From Dehalococcoidia bacterium (GTDB taxonomy: Bacteria > Chloroflexota > Dehalococcoidia > DSTF01 > JACRBR01), in NCBI GenBank assembly GCA_021731085.1, contig JAKFYB010000013.1, positions 152,125 to 216,124 on the forward strand: DNA of 64,000 bases, read 5' to 3'. This document shows positions 31,799-41,416 of the stretch, in pieces (position 1 is the stretch's first letter; the number at the start of each line of letters is the position of its first letter). The notes under the pieces were generated by a model. That model did not search any database. It was not told where the DNA came from and was given only the letters and a program-made list of their open reading frames with translations. The translations under genes and the position numbers were made by a program.

Positions 31799-33162
31799 CA
31801 TCTATCCCGTCGCCACTTCCTATCGTCGCCATTGTTGGCCGACCGAACGTGGGCAAATCCGCGTTGTTTAACCGCATCGTTGGTGGTCGGCCCGCGCTCG
31901 TCGAGGATCTCGCCGGCACGACGCGCGACCGTATCTACGGCGATGCGCATTGGGGCGGCCGTGACTTCACCGTCGTCGACACCGGCGGCCTCGAACCCGA
32001 CGTGCCGGGTACCTACACGCCACTGATCCGGCAGCAGGTCGAACAGGCGCTCGACGAAGCACAGATGATCCTGTTCGTCGTCGACACGATCACTGGCATC
32101 ACGGCCGCCGAGTACGAGGTCGCCGACCTCCTGCGCCGGACGAAGAAGCCCGTGCTCCTCATCGCGAACAAGGCCGAGAATCGCGAGCGTGAGGAGGCTT
32201 CCGTCGCCTTCTTCGAGCTCGGCCTCGGTGAGCCCATCGCGATCAGCGCCCATCACGGCCACGGCGTCGCCGATGTGCTGGATATGGTCGTCGAGACGCT
32301 GCCGCACGCTGAGACGGACGATGCCGCGGACGAGGCGATTCGCATAGCGATCGTCGGCCGCCCGAACGTTGGTAAGTCGTCGCTGCTGAACGCAATCCTC
32401 GGCGAAGATCGTGTAATCGTCAGCGACGTTCCTGGCACGACGCGCGACGCAATCGACACGCGGTTCGACTTTGAAGGCACGCCGCTCGTGCTCGTCGATA
32501 CGGCTGGTCTGCGCCGCCGCGGCTCCATCGAGAAGGGCGTCGAACAACATTCGGCCATCCGCGCCCGGCGCGCGCTGGAACGTGCGCAGGTTGCCGTATG
32601 CGTGCTCGACCTATCGGCAGGCTTCATCGCGCAAGACGCGCACGTCATCGGTTACGCGCTCGAAGAGCACAAGGGCGTCGTCGTGGTCGCCAACAAATGG
32701 GACCTCGTACGCGAGGCCGCGGAGTCCGAAGAAGGCTGGACACAGGAGCAGTGGGAGCGCCGCATCAAGTGGAAGGTGAAGTTCGCACCGTGGATGTCAG
32801 TGCTCTTCATGTCCGCAATTGAGGGCGTCGGCGTCCGCGAAGTGCTGCTCGAAGCAAAGCGCATCGGCGCCGAGCGTCACAAACGCGTCGAAACTGGTGC
32901 TCTGAATCAGGCCCTGCGCCGCGCCGTCGCCCAGAAGCCGCCGCCGACGCCGTCTAAGGGTAAGCGCATCAAGCTTCTCTATGTCACGCAAGCGGAGGTC
33001 GACCCGCCGACGTTCGTGCTCTTCCTCAACGATGCCTCGGCGGTGCACTTCAGTTACCGCCGCTACATGGAAAACGTGATCCGCCGCAATTTCGGGTTCG
33101 CCGGCACCTCGATCCGCCTGGTCTTTCGTGGCCGTGGCGACGACATGCCTGACGGCGTCTGA
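31795..33162 (+). CDS. der: ribosome biogenesis GTPase Der
   Basis: This is a 455-residue protein with two G domains in tandem and a C-terminal KH-like domain. The first P-loop is GRPNVGKSALFN near residue 12 and the second is GRPNVGKSSLLN near residue 188; DTGG and DTAGLRRRG are the G3 motifs, and NKAE and NKWD the G4 motifs. Der helps mature the 50S subunit. It ends the cdaA-cdaR-der operon with an ATGA overlap. Being placed with c-di-AMP genes is not typical and may only reflect local arrangement. Confidence 0.94.
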   Translation: MTSIPSPLPIVAIVGRPNVGKSALFNRIVGGRPALVEDLAGTTRDRIYGDAHWGGRDFTVVDTGGLEPDVPGTYTPLIRQQVEQALDEAQMILFVVDTITGITAAEYEVADLLRRTKKPVLLIANKAENREREEASVAFFELGLGEPIAISAHHGHGVADVLDMVVETLPHAETDDAADEAIRIAIVGRPNVGKSSLLNAILGEDRVIVSDVPGTTRDAIDTRFDFEGTPLVLVDTAGLRRRGSIEKGVEQHSAIRARRALERAQVAVCVLDLSAGFIAQDAHVIGYALEEHKGVVVVANKWDLVREAAESEEGWTQEQWERRIKWKVKFAPWMSVLFMSAIEGVGVREVLLEAKRIGAERHKRVETGALNQALRRAVAQKPPPTPSKGKRIKLLYVTQAEVDPPTFVLFLNDASAVHFSYRRYMENVIRRNFGFAGTSIRLVFRGRGDDMPDGV

Positions 33163-33348
33163 CCCTCTCAAAGCCTACTTTCGGCCCGAAACCCGAACTG
33201 AAGCAGACTTTCTCCATTGACGCGCCAGTCTCGCCGTCTCAGAAGATGGTTCTGTTGACGGCCTCTTGTGGTGCATCTGTACCTCACATCGCGTGCCCCT
33301 CGCGGCGGATACTCCCAAAAGAAGCGGTTCCGAATCTGGAGGACGGCC

Positions 33349-36300
33349 ATGCACACCACGAACTACCACTACTGCCTCACCTGTGGCGACCGCGGAGACG
33401 CGAGCGCGCCCACGTGCGACCGGTGCGGTACCCCGCGGGACATCGGCGGAGCCGTGCGACGCACGGGCGTGGCGTTCCTGCTCAACGAACTCCAGACGTA
33501 CCCGCTCTCAGCGACACTCCTCCCGCAGCAGCGCGCACGCATCGGCACGCACTACGAGGACGAGATGGCGCTCCTGATGCCCGCAAGTCAGCGGGCTACG
33601 CCTGCGCCCATCCCCACACCGCCACCGCCTGCGCCTGTCGCATCCGCCGTCATCGCGAGTCACGATGCACCTGCTCGGGCGAGCGGTCTGATGCGGCCGC
33701 CGACGCCCGCCATGGGCGGACGGTCCGCAACGCCGCCAGCTCCGCCACGGCGCGTGTCATCAGTACCGCCGGCCCCGCCGCGGCCTCGCGAACCGCGACC
33801 GGAGTTCGACTGGAGCTGGCTCGCTGAACAGCAGGCGAACCTCTTTCTCTTTGCCGGCGCCTTTCTCACCGTCGTCGCCGCCCTCATCTACGTCGGTTAC
33901 TCCGGCGAAGCCGTCAGCGGCGGTCTCAAGATGGTGCTCCTGTCCGGTTACACGCTCGCGTTTCTCGCGGCTGGCGACGTCTGCATGCGCATCAAGCGCG
34001 TCGAAGCCGCAGGACGCGTGTTCTTCGGCGTTGGCTCGATTCTCGTTCCGTTGAACTTCGTCGCCGCCCACACCATCTTCGGTGACAGTGCCCTGAGCGC
34101 TGAGGCGATGTGGTGCCTCGGCTCAATCGCGACGGCCGCGTTCTACGCCGCCGTGGCTTACGTCGGACTCGGCCGTGTCTATACGTTCGCCGCAGGCGTC
34201 GCGCTAGTCAGCGCTGCTCTCGCGGGTTCGATCGTCGCCAGCGTGCCGATGGAGTGGGCGCCTGCCGGCTTCATCGCCCTGGCGTTGGCCATGTCACTCA
34301 CAAGCGTGGTTGGGCCGGCCAAACTGCGTGAGCGCATCGGCACGATCTGGACGCTGCAGGCGCACGCCGTCGCACTCACGAGCGCCATAATCGTTCTCAC
34401 CATCGCGCCGCTGTCACAGGACAGCGAACTCGAGCTGGACGTCGCGACGCAGTGGTTCCTGCCCGTCACGATGTTCGCCTTCGCCGCCTACGCAATCCTC
34501 CACATGCTCGTCACAAAAGAAGCTGGCGCTGGCATCGCAGCCATCGCTGGCTTCGGAGCTGGATTCGTCGCCATCATCTTCGCGACGGATGCCCCAGTCG
34601 AGTACTACGCCGTCATCTTCGGCGCGCTCGCCGTGACGTTCGGCGCCGCGATGGCGGCCGCTTCCACCACCGATCAACAGTCGAAGCTGCCCAAAGCGTT
34701 CGACGAGACGCTGCGAGTCGCGGGCATCATCAGCACCGGTGCCGCCGTCCTCGTCGGCTTCCTCGTCCTCCAGCAAACGCAGGACACGGTTACCCCCTAC
34801 GCATTGCACTCACGCTGGTTCCTCGCGGGGACCTTCGCGCTGCTGATCCCCTTCTACGCAATCGACGCCCTCTCACGACGCGGACGGCTCGGAGTGACAG
34901 GCGTTGTCCTTGCTACAGCAGGCGCCGCAGCGGGCATCGTCTTCGGATTCGACCTCAGCCCTGAGTACTACGCCGTGTCCTTCCTCGCGCCCGCGCTTTC
35001 CTTCGCCTCGGCCGCGCGCTGGCTCACGCACTCCAAACTCGACCGCTTGCACACCGCCTGGCGCGAGGACGTCTTCCTCCTCGGCTACATCGGTGCCGGC
35101 AGTGCGCTCGCCATCGCCGGTGCGGCCGCCGCCCTCGGCGTGCAGCCCGTCTCCGACTACGAGATGCAGTTCCGCGCCTTCCTTCCGCTCGTCGCGCTAG
35201 GCGCCTTCGCATTCACAATGATCGACGCTTCCCGGGGAGAGCGCGCCGGGATCGTCACCGGGGCCCTGACACTGCTGCTCGTCGGCCCGGCGGTCGTGTA
35301 CGTCATCGACCCAAGCGCCGAGTTCTACGCCTTCGGATTCGTCGCGGCTGGCCTGGCTCTCGCACTCGCCGCACGCTTCGCCCGCGATACGCAGACGTCG
35401 CTGCTCGACGGTGGCTGGCGCGAAGATGCCTTCAACGCAGGACGCCTCGGCGCCGCTACCGCCGTGGCCATCGGCGCTGGCGCCGTGCTCATCGCTCTTG
35501 ACGCTGAACCAGGCACATACGAACCCGCGACCCGCTGGTTCGCGCCCGCCCTGCTCGCCTTAGTCGCCGTCTTCGCAGGACTCGATGCCTCACGCAAGGA
35601 TCGCGTCGGTTCCATCAGTTTCATCGTCTCGTTGATGGCCGTGTCCGTATCGGTGCCGTACGCACTCAACGCAAGCGCCGAGTTCTACGCCTTCGGATTC
35701 ATTGCGACGGCGATCGCCCTCACGCTCGCGGCCCGTTTCGTCCGCGACGCCCAAACGACACTGGCGCACCCATCGTGGCGCGAAGACGCCTTCAACGCCG
35801 CACGTCTCGGCGCTGCCGCCGCCGTCGCTGTCGGCACGGGTGCCGTGCTCGTCTCTCTGGACAGCGACCCCGGCGCCTACGAACCGGCGACCCGCTGGTT
35901 CCTGCCCGCGCTGTTCGCGCTCGTCGCCGTCGTCACCGGACTCGACGCCTCCCGCGCCGAACGTGCTGGTTCCGTCAGCTCAATCTGCGTCGCCGTCGCG
36001 TTCGGCGTCTCGATAACGTACGCCTTCAACGCCAGCGCGGAATTCTACGCCTTCGGTGCAATCGTGCCGGCGCTGGCCCTCGCCGCGCTCGCGCGATTCG
36101 CGCCAGAACTGCGTGGCCTCAACCTGCACTCCATGTGGCGAGACGACGCATTCGACATCGGCCGAGTAGCGACAGCCATCGGCGTCGCGATCGCCGCCGC
36201 CGCCGTCGTCGCTTCAGGCGATCCGAACCTGACGTATGAGCCCGTAACGCTGTGGTTCCTTCCTGCCGTCCTCGGCGCCGCCGTCGCCTTCCTCGCCCTC

Positions 36301-37902
36301 GATGCGTCACGCGGCAGGGCGTTCGGCACGACGGCCGTCCTGTACGCGACCATAGTCGCGACCGCGCTCAGCATCGTCTACGCGCTCGATGGCGAGGCGG
36401 CGTTCTACGGCGCCACACTCGCAGGCGCGACGATCGCGCTAGCAGTCGCAGCCCGCGCGTGGTCGCCGACTTGGATCGACGACCGCGCCCGCGACATCGT
36501 CTGCGTCAGTGGCCTAACCGCATCGTGGGCGCTCTTCGAGGGCGCATACTTCGACGAGCAGCCGCGGATTGGCGCCGCTGTCCACCTCGCAGCAGCATTC
36601 TTCTACGCAGCCGCCGCAATCACCGACGGCAGCACTCTCACACTCGGACGGTTGCTCGATACGCCAGAGGTCGCGCGCGTCCGCGTCGCCAGCGGCTGGC
36701 TCTACGCCTCGGGCCTGACCGCGATGATCGCCTACATTCTGGTTCTCAGCAGCTTGCCCGCAGCCGAAGAAGCCGACGGTGGATCGATGATCATGTCGCT
36801 CATGGCGGCGTCACTCGCATTCGCGGCAGCGGGCCTCGCGACGAAGTTCTGGCGCCCCGAGTTCCGCATGCACCTCTACGTGATGTCGCTCGCTGTCGCC
36901 GTGATGTCGCTCGCGACCGGCCCGACCCCAGGCATGCTCGCCGCCGTCCTCGGCATCTACATCGCCGTTTACGCCGTCCTTGCCTTGATCGAAGACCAGC
37001 CGCTGCTCGCCGTTCCCAGCGTCGTATTCACCTTCGCCGTTGTCCCCGTCTGGCGCGAACACGCCGACGCGGCATGGTGGCTCATCCCCGCTGCATACTC
37101 GACGATCGCGGTCGCAGGCGCGGCAGTCGCCACTCTCGTATCTGAGCGAAAGCAGTGGGTGTACGGCGCGGGCCTTGTCGCTGCCGTGTATGGAGTCGCC
37201 GCTCCGCTCGTCGGCTTCTGGCTGCTCTTCACGCAGATCGACGTCGAGTCCGGTCTGGTCGGCAGCCAGGAACTGCACGAGACCGCGCTGTATCAGGCAT
37301 CGACCGTCGCCGTCGCCGTCCTCGGCGCTCTCGTCGTCGGCGCAGCCTTCGCGCTTGGCCGGCGCTGGATCGTTATCCCGGGCACCATGATCCTGCTCGC
37401 CGCGACGCTCTTCCAGATTGCCCACTACGATCCGGCGAACCCGCAAGCCTACACGGCCGTCATCGGCGTGTACGTCGTGCTCCTCGGCATGTTCGGCTTG
37501 TGGAAGTTCCGCCTCGCACCTGAGTTCGAGGATGCGGCGCCCTGGGTCGAAGCGCTGGGCGCAGCCATCATCATGCTGCCGTCGTTCGTGCAGTCGATCG
37601 ATGGTGGGTACCGCTACCAGTGGATCCTGCTCGTCGAAGCGCTCGCCTTCTTCGCCGTAAGCGTCGCCCTGAAGCGCCGCGGCCTGCTCGGCGCGTCCAT
37701 ATCGGCGCTGGTGCTGGTCGCAGGGCGCGCAGTCGTGGACGCCGTGAACGCGCTGCCGAACTGGATCATCGTCGCCATCGCCGGCTCGTCGCTGCTCGGC
37801 ATCGGCATGGCCATCCTCGTCGGCCGCGACAAGTGGAGCGAAGTCCAGGAGCGCCTGCTCGGCTGGTGGGACGAAACCGGCAACGGCCATTCGGCAATCT
37901 AG
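33349..37902 (+). CDS. giant polytopic membrane protein with N-terminal zinc ribbon and six 120-residue repeats
   Basis: The ATG at 33349 follows GGAGG and gives 1517 residues. Residues 9-26 form a zinc ribbon (C9-x2-C12-N10-C23-x2-C26). A Pro/Ala-rich linker runs to about 165. The rest is nearly all membrane helices, perhaps 40 or more. The first helical part (SWLAEQQANLFLFAGAFL) resembles large bacterial membrane proteins named SCO7613-like or DUF2157-like. From about residue 418 a unit of ~120 residues repeats six times, each marked by E-[FY]-Y-A or a variant, at residues 418, 539, 658, 778, 898 and 1018. No catalytic residues are recognised. Role unknown; possibly an envelope scaffold or sensor. 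Confidence 0.75.
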   Translation: MHTTNYHYCLTCGDRGDASAPTCDRCGTPRDIGGAVRRTGVAFLLNELQTYPLSATLLPQQRARIGTHYEDEMALLMPASQRATPAPIPTPPPPAPVASAVIASHDAPARASGLMRPPTPAMGGRSATPPAPPRRVSSVPPAPPRPREPRPEFDWSWLAEQQANLFLFAGAFLTVVAALIYVGYSGEAVSGGLKMVLLSGYTLAFLAAGDVCMRIKRVEAAGRVFFGVGSILVPLNFVAAHTIFGDSALSAEAMWCLGSIATAAFYAAVAYVGLGRVYTFAAGVALVSAALAGSIVASVPMEWAPAGFIALALAMSLTSVVGPAKLRERIGTIWTLQAHAVALTSAIIVLTIAPLSQDSELELDVATQWFLPVTMFAFAAYAILHMLVTKEAGAGIAAIAGFGAGFVAIIFATDAPVEYYAVIFGALAVTFGAAMAAASTTDQQSKLPKAFDETLRVAGIISTGAAVLVGFLVLQQTQDTVTPYALHSRWFLAGTFALLIPFYAIDALSRRGRLGVTGVVLATAGAAAGIVFGFDLSPEYYAVSFLAPALSFASAARWLTHSKLDRLHTAWREDVFLLGYIGAGSALAIAGAAAALGVQPVSDYEMQFRAFLPLVALGAFAFTMIDASRGERAGIVTGALTLLLVGPAVVYVIDPSAEFYAFGFVAAGLALALAARFARDTQTSLLDGGWREDAFNAGRLGAATAVAIGAGAVLIALDAEPGTYEPATRWFAPALLALVAVFAGLDASRKDRVGSISFIVSLMAVSVSVPYALNASAEFYAFGFIATAIALTLAARFVRDAQTTLAHPSWREDAFNAARLGAAAAVAVGTGAVLVSLDSDPGAYEPATRWFLPALFALVAVVTGLDASRAERAGSVSSICVAVAFGVSITYAFNASAEFYAFGAIVPALALAALARFAPELRGLNLHSMWRDDAFDIGRVATAIGVAIAAAAVVASGDPNLTYEPVTLWFLPAVLGAAVAFLALDASRGRAFGTTAVLYATIVATALSIVYALDGEAAFYGATLAGATIALAVAARAWSPTWIDDRARDIVCVSGLTASWALFEGAYFDEQPRIGAAVHLAAAFFYAAAAITDGSTLTLGRLLDTPEVARVRVASGWLYASGLTAMIAYILVLSSLPAAEEADGGSMIMSLMAASLAFAAAGLATKFWRPEFRMHLYVMSLAVAVMSLATGPTPGMLAAVLGIYIAVYAVLALIEDQPLLAVPSVVFTFAVVPVWREHADAAWWLIPAAYSTIAVAGAAVATLVSERKQWVYGAGLVAAVYGVAAPLVGFWLLFTQIDVESGLVGSQELHETALYQASTVAVAVLGALVVGAAFALGRRWIVIPGTMILLAATLFQIAHYDPANPQAYTAVIGVYVVLLGMFGLWKFRLAPEFEDAAPWVEALGAAIIMLPSFVQSIDGGYRYQWILLVEALAFFAVSVALKRRGLLGASISALVLVAGRAVVDAVNALPNWIIVAIAGSSLLGIGMAILVGRDKWSEVQERLLGWWDETGNGHSAI
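34480..36460 (+). repeat. six tandem ~360-bp repeats inside the giant membrane protein gene
   Basis: Landmark codons for the E-Y/F-Y-A motif lie at 34600, 34963, 35320, 35680, 36040 and 36400, that is 363, 357, 360, 360 and 360 bases apart. Repeats 3 to 5 are closest; repeats 3 and 4 share an identical block of about 28 bases around 35312 and 35672. Boundaries are approximate. Confidence 0.75.
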
Positions 37903-37926
37903 GGCTTGGGGACTGGGAGGCGAGCC

Positions 37927-38502
37927 ATGACAATCCCGGAATGGGCCCGACGCATTCTTGCGGCTGCGGTAGTTGTGGCCACGACTTCGGCGTTCACGTT
38001 CCTCGTTGTCTTCCATCAGTGGCAGGCGCGAGACAATCAGTTCGGCGACGAGATGGAACAGTACCTTGTTGTCTCGGCTTTGATCGTCGCCGCCGGCTTG
38101 TCCGTCATCGGCATCGGCTGCAATCTCTGGAGTGCGCCTGGCGGCGTGCTAATTGCTGACGTCATGCGAGCGGCAAGCGGCGGCGCGTTCGTCGCTACGA
38201 TCCTCTCCGCCACCACGACGCTCTTGCTTGCGCTCGCCGTTGAACCGCCGCCCAGCAGCACGGCCGTGTTTCGTATGAGCTATGCAGGCCTGTTGGCGGC
38301 GAGTCTCGCCGTGGGGCTCCTGACGAGCTGGCTGTCCGTACGCGACCACCGCTCTGTACTTGGAGCGGTCGTAACTTGTGGTGTGCTCACGGGAATAGTG
38401 TGGGGTTACCTTGCAGTCGGCTCGTCAGAGGTGAATCGGTGCGTGGTGCACTACCAATGGCCGCTACACGACACGAGTGACAGGGCGTGTCCAGGTCAGT
38501 AG
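37927..38502 (+). CDS. membrane protein of unknown function
   Basis: ATG 37927 follows GGGAGG and begins a 191-residue protein with five predicted helices (about residues 10-31, 47-66, 77-100, 111-130 and 140-160). Two Cys sit in its last 25 residues. There is no recognised family. It lies 24 nt after the giant membrane protein gene and 54 nt before plsY on the same strand, so the three may be one transcription unit. Confidence 0.6.
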   Translation: MTIPEWARRILAAAVVVATTSAFTFLVVFHQWQARDNQFGDEMEQYLVVSALIVAAGLSVIGIGCNLWSAPGGVLIADVMRAASGGAFVATILSATTTLLLALAVEPPPSSTAVFRMSYAGLLAASLAVGLLTSWLSVRDHRSVLGAVVTCGVLTGIVWGYLAVGSSEVNRCVVHYQWPLHDTSDRACPGQ

Positions 38503-38556
38503 CCCTTGGCTTTCCCAGCTCGCTGGGCAGTACTCTATGGCCGGAGGGATTCCACG

Positions 38557-39252
38557 ATGTGGGCTGCTATCGCCGTTAGCGCTGTCATTGGGTACCTGAT
38601 CGGTTCGATCCAGTGGGGCATCGTCATCGGGCGCGCGACCCGCGGGGTCGACATCCGCGACTACGGTAGCGGCGCGACGGGCACCACAAACGTCATCCGC
38701 ACGTCGGGCGCGAAAGCCGGTGCGCTAGCGATGATACTCGACATCGCGAAGGGCATCGTGCCCGTGTACCTGGGCTTCGCCATCGCGATGCTCTTCGGTG
38801 TGGATGCGCACGACGATCAAGCGTGGGCCGCCGCGGCCTGCGCATTCGCGGCCGTCGTCGGGCATTGTTGGCCGTTGTACTACGGTTTCCGCGGCGGTAA
38901 GGCCGTCGCTACCGGCTTCGGCGCCGCGCTGGCGATGAATCCACTTGCCGCGCTCGCGCTCCTTCCCGTCGCTGCAGTCATCGTCGGCGTGACGCGGATC
39001 ATGTCGGTCATGACGATCGCGATGTCGCCGATCCTCGCTGCGCTGTTCGTGGTTCTCGCGGCGCTCGACATCAGTCCGTGGGCGTGGGCCGCGTACGCCG
39101 TACCGACGGCGGCCATCATCGTCTTCCGGCACCGTGCCAACATCGAGCGACTGATTGCAGGAACAGAGCCGCGCATCGGCAAGGGCGGCGACAAGAAGGC
39201 GGCGGATTTCGCGGCGACGGGCGCTGCGGAGCCGGTGCAGCCACGCACCTAA
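38557..39252 (+). CDS. plsY: acyl-phosphate glycerol-3-phosphate acyltransferase PlsY
   Basis: ATG 38557 follows GGAGGG and gives 231 residues. PlsY transfers the acyl group from acyl-phosphate to glycerol-3-phosphate, the first step of phospholipid synthesis. The three conserved loops are visible: GSIQWGIVIGR with DYGSGATGTTNVIRTSG, the CWPLYYGFRGGKAVATGFGA loop, and HRANIERLIAGTEPR near the end (typical motif HxxNIxRLxxGxE). About five helices. It usually pairs with a PlsX-based acyl-phosphate supply, not seen in the window. The last ~20 residues are Lys/Ala-rich. Confidence 0.92.
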   Translation: MWAAIAVSAVIGYLIGSIQWGIVIGRATRGVDIRDYGSGATGTTNVIRTSGAKAGALAMILDIAKGIVPVYLGFAIAMLFGVDAHDDQAWAAAACAFAAVVGHCWPLYYGFRGGKAVATGFGAALAMNPLAALALLPVAAVIVGVTRIMSVMTIAMSPILAALFVVLAALDISPWAWAAYAVPTAAIIVFRHRANIERLIAGTEPRIGKGGDKKAADFAATGAAEPVQPRT

Positions 39253-39312
39253 GTGCCTGCGACTGCCTGAGCACGACTCTCATCACGCACTCGAGACAGA
39301 CTTCGAGCGGAG

Positions 39313-40266
39313 CTAGAGCTCCGCTGCAACCTTCGCCGGTTCGGCCACGCGCGGTACAGGCGCCTCCGGAGCGAGGCCGAGGCGGTCGGCGACTTCGATC
39401 AGAAGCAAGCCGAAGCCGTTGACGGCGATCACGAGGATTCCTAACGCGAACCCCGTCGCCGCGCCCTGTGCCGCCGTTCCGCCGCCACGCCGCACCATGC
39501 CCGAGAAGGTCGACTCACGCACGCCCAGCCCGCCGAGCGTCACCGGCAGCAGCAGTGCAACAGCAACAATCCACGTCGTGAAGGCCCAGTACCACCACGA
39601 GAGGTGCGCTCCGAATGCGCGGCCCGTCAGCGCGATCGTCGAGATGTACAGCGCCTGGATGACGAGCGAGAACGCAAACATCTGGTAAACGACGACAAGC
39701 TCGCGGCGATTCGCGAGCAGGTTGCGCAAGAAGTGATCGGGGCTGAGGGTCGGCAATGGCAGGCGTGGCAGTAGCAGCGCAAGAGCAGCCGCAATCGCCG
39801 TCCCACCGGCGAGCGCGAGCAACCCGATGACGAGACTGCCGTAGTGGAACGCCGCGCCGAGCGCACCAAAGCATGACATCGCCGCGTAGCCTGTCGCGCG
39901 TTCGTACAGGACCGTCATCGTCACATCCGCGGCGCGGGCGGATGACTCACGCTGGATGCGGTACACACGATAGACGTCGCCACCGACGGCAGTAGGGAGC
40001 ACGGTGCTCAGTAGGTTGCCCATGCAGTAGGCGCGCGCTACCTGCAACTGGTGAGCGACGACGCCCCGCGCGCGTAACAGCGTCATCCACTTCACGATGA
40101 CGAGCGCCTGCACCGCCACCATCAGCGCGAACGCGGCGAAGATCAGCCAGGGATCAGCGTCTCGAAAGGTATCGACCAGTTCTTCAAGCGACAGCTTGAA
40201 GACCAGTCCCGCAACGATCGCCAGAGATGCGAGCACGCGGATGACGGCAAACAGCCGACTGGACAT
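39313..40266 (-). CDS. flippase-like integral membrane protein (UPF0104 / LPG-synthase TM family)
   Basis: The product has about seven to eight helices. It shows the family's pattern of a first helix (FAVIRVLASLAIVAGLVFKL), ARAYCMGNLLSTVLPTAVGGDVYRVYR (near-invariant PxxxGGDxxR in this family), and LLLPVTLGGLGVRESTF (the LP-x-x-x-GG-x-G-x-RE motif). Members are flippase-like proteins related to MprF's membrane part and to glycolipid enzymes. I used ATG 40266 (317 residues); a TTG at 40323 would extend it into the rodA gene by 32 bases. Neither start has a strong ribosome site. It may follow rodA in one operon. Confidence 0.8.
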   Translation of the reverse strand: MSSRLFAVIRVLASLAIVAGLVFKLSLEELVDTFRDADPWLIFAAFALMVAVQALVIVKWMTLLRARGVVAHQLQVARAYCMGNLLSTVLPTAVGGDVYRVYRIQRESSARAADVTMTVLYERATGYAAMSCFGALGAAFHYGSLVIGLLALAGGTAIAAALALLLPRLPLPTLSPDHFLRNLLANRRELVVVYQMFAFSLVIQALYISTIALTGRAFGAHLSWWYWAFTTWIVAVALLLPVTLGGLGVRESTFSGMVRRGGGTAAQGAATGFALGILVIAVNGFGLLLIEVADRLGLAPEAPVPRVAEPAKVAAEL

Positions 40267-40291
40267 GAAGCCGCTCTGTGCTGGCGGCGGG

Positions 40292-41416
40292 CTAGACTCG
40301 TCGGCGTTTGCGTCGATGGCCAAGAATGCTCTGCAGAATGCCTATCGCTGCAAGGATCGTGACCAGCGAAGAGCCGCCGGCGCTGACGAGCGGCAGCGGA
40401 ACGCCCGTCACAGGCAACAGTCTAATGTTCACCGCGATGTTCACAAATACCTGGAACAGGATGAATGAGGCGATGCCGACGGCGATCAACCGGCCGAATG
40501 CGTCATCTGCGACACCTGCGACGCGCACGCATCGGAAGAGCAGCAGGATAAAGAGCCCAAAAAGAACCATCGCCCCCGCGAAGCCCAGCTCTTCGGCGCC
40601 GACGCTGAAGACGTAGTCCGTCGTCTGCGTGCGGAGGTAGTCGAGCTGCGTCTGACTGCCCTCCGTAAAGCCTTTGCCCCACATCCCGCCAGAACCGATG
40701 CTCACTTCGGCCTGGAGAATGTTGAAGCCGGCGCCGGTTGGATCACTCTCAGGGTCGATCCAGACTTCGAGCCGCTTGAGCTGGTAGCCGTGCGCGAGCT
40801 GCCAGAGAGCGAGCGGTGCGACGATTGCCGTCGCCAACAGCGCCCCCGTGATGAACAGCGGTCGCACGCCGGCGATGACGACGATGGCCAGCCACAGCGC
40901 GCCGAACACCATCGCCGACCCGAGGTCAGGCTCCAGCAGAACGAGGATCGCGGGCAGACCCGCGATCGCGAGCGATGTCGCGAACACACGCGGCGAGTTC
41001 AGGTTGTTCTCGTTGTCGGCGAGAAACTTCGCGAGGAGGATCACAGTCGTGATCTTGGCGATTTCAGACGGTTGTATCTGCGTGCCGCCGATCGTGATCC
41101 ACCTGCTGGATCCGTACTCGGTCTCGCCGGCGAACAGCACATACGCCAGCATCGCGAGTGACACGACGTACATCGAGAGACTCAGCGGGGCGAGGAGACG
41201 GTAGTCGAGCCTCGATGCGCCGAGCAGCGCGGCGAGGCCGAGGATCGCGAACATCACCTGCCGCATGACCGGGTGCGACAGCGCGCTCAGTGATGGTTCG
41301 CCGTAGTTGCTCAGACTGCCGCTGTAGATCAACAGCGCGCCATACACGACGAGTCCCATCGCCGCGAGAAGCATGAACGGATCGAATTCGCGCGACGGCA
41401 GTTTGCGGAGGTTCAT
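40292..41416 (-). CDS. rodA: RodA, SEDS peptidoglycan glycosyltransferase of elongation
   Basis: This is a 374-residue SEDS protein with ten helices. It carries the family's conserved spots: SSRWITIGGTQIQPSEIAK near residue 105 and LEPDLGSAMVF. WGKGFTEGSQTQLDYL precedes TDYVFSVGAEELGFAG, and VPLPLVSAGGSSLV near the end is the SEDS C-terminal signature. RodA polymerises glycan strands together with PBP2. It overlaps the PBP2 gene by four bases and follows mreC, mreD and PBP2, the classical elongasome order. Confidence 0.92.
   Translation of the reverse strand: MNLRKLPSREFDPFMLLAAMGLVVYGALLIYSGSLSNYGEPSLSALSHPVMRQVMFAILGLAALLGASRLDYRLLAPLSLSMYVVSLAMLAYVLFAGETEYGSSRWITIGGTQIQPSEIAKITTVILLAKFLADNENNLNSPRVFATSLAIAGLPAILVLLEPDLGSAMVFGALWLAIVVIAGVRPLFITGALLATAIVAPLALWQLAHGYQLKRLEVWIDPESDPTGAGFNILQAEVSIGSGGMWGKGFTEGSQTQLDYLRTQTTDYVFSVGAEELGFAGAMVLFGLFILLLFRCVRVAGVADDAFGRLIAVGIASFILFQVFVNIAVNIRLLPVTGVPLPLVSAGGSSLVTILAAIGILQSILGHRRKRRRV

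Noticed and set aside
36811-38016. 401-codon minus-strand open frame opposite the giant membrane protein gene
   Set aside because: Charged, low-complexity product without start signals; it is a shadow of the repetitive membrane frame.
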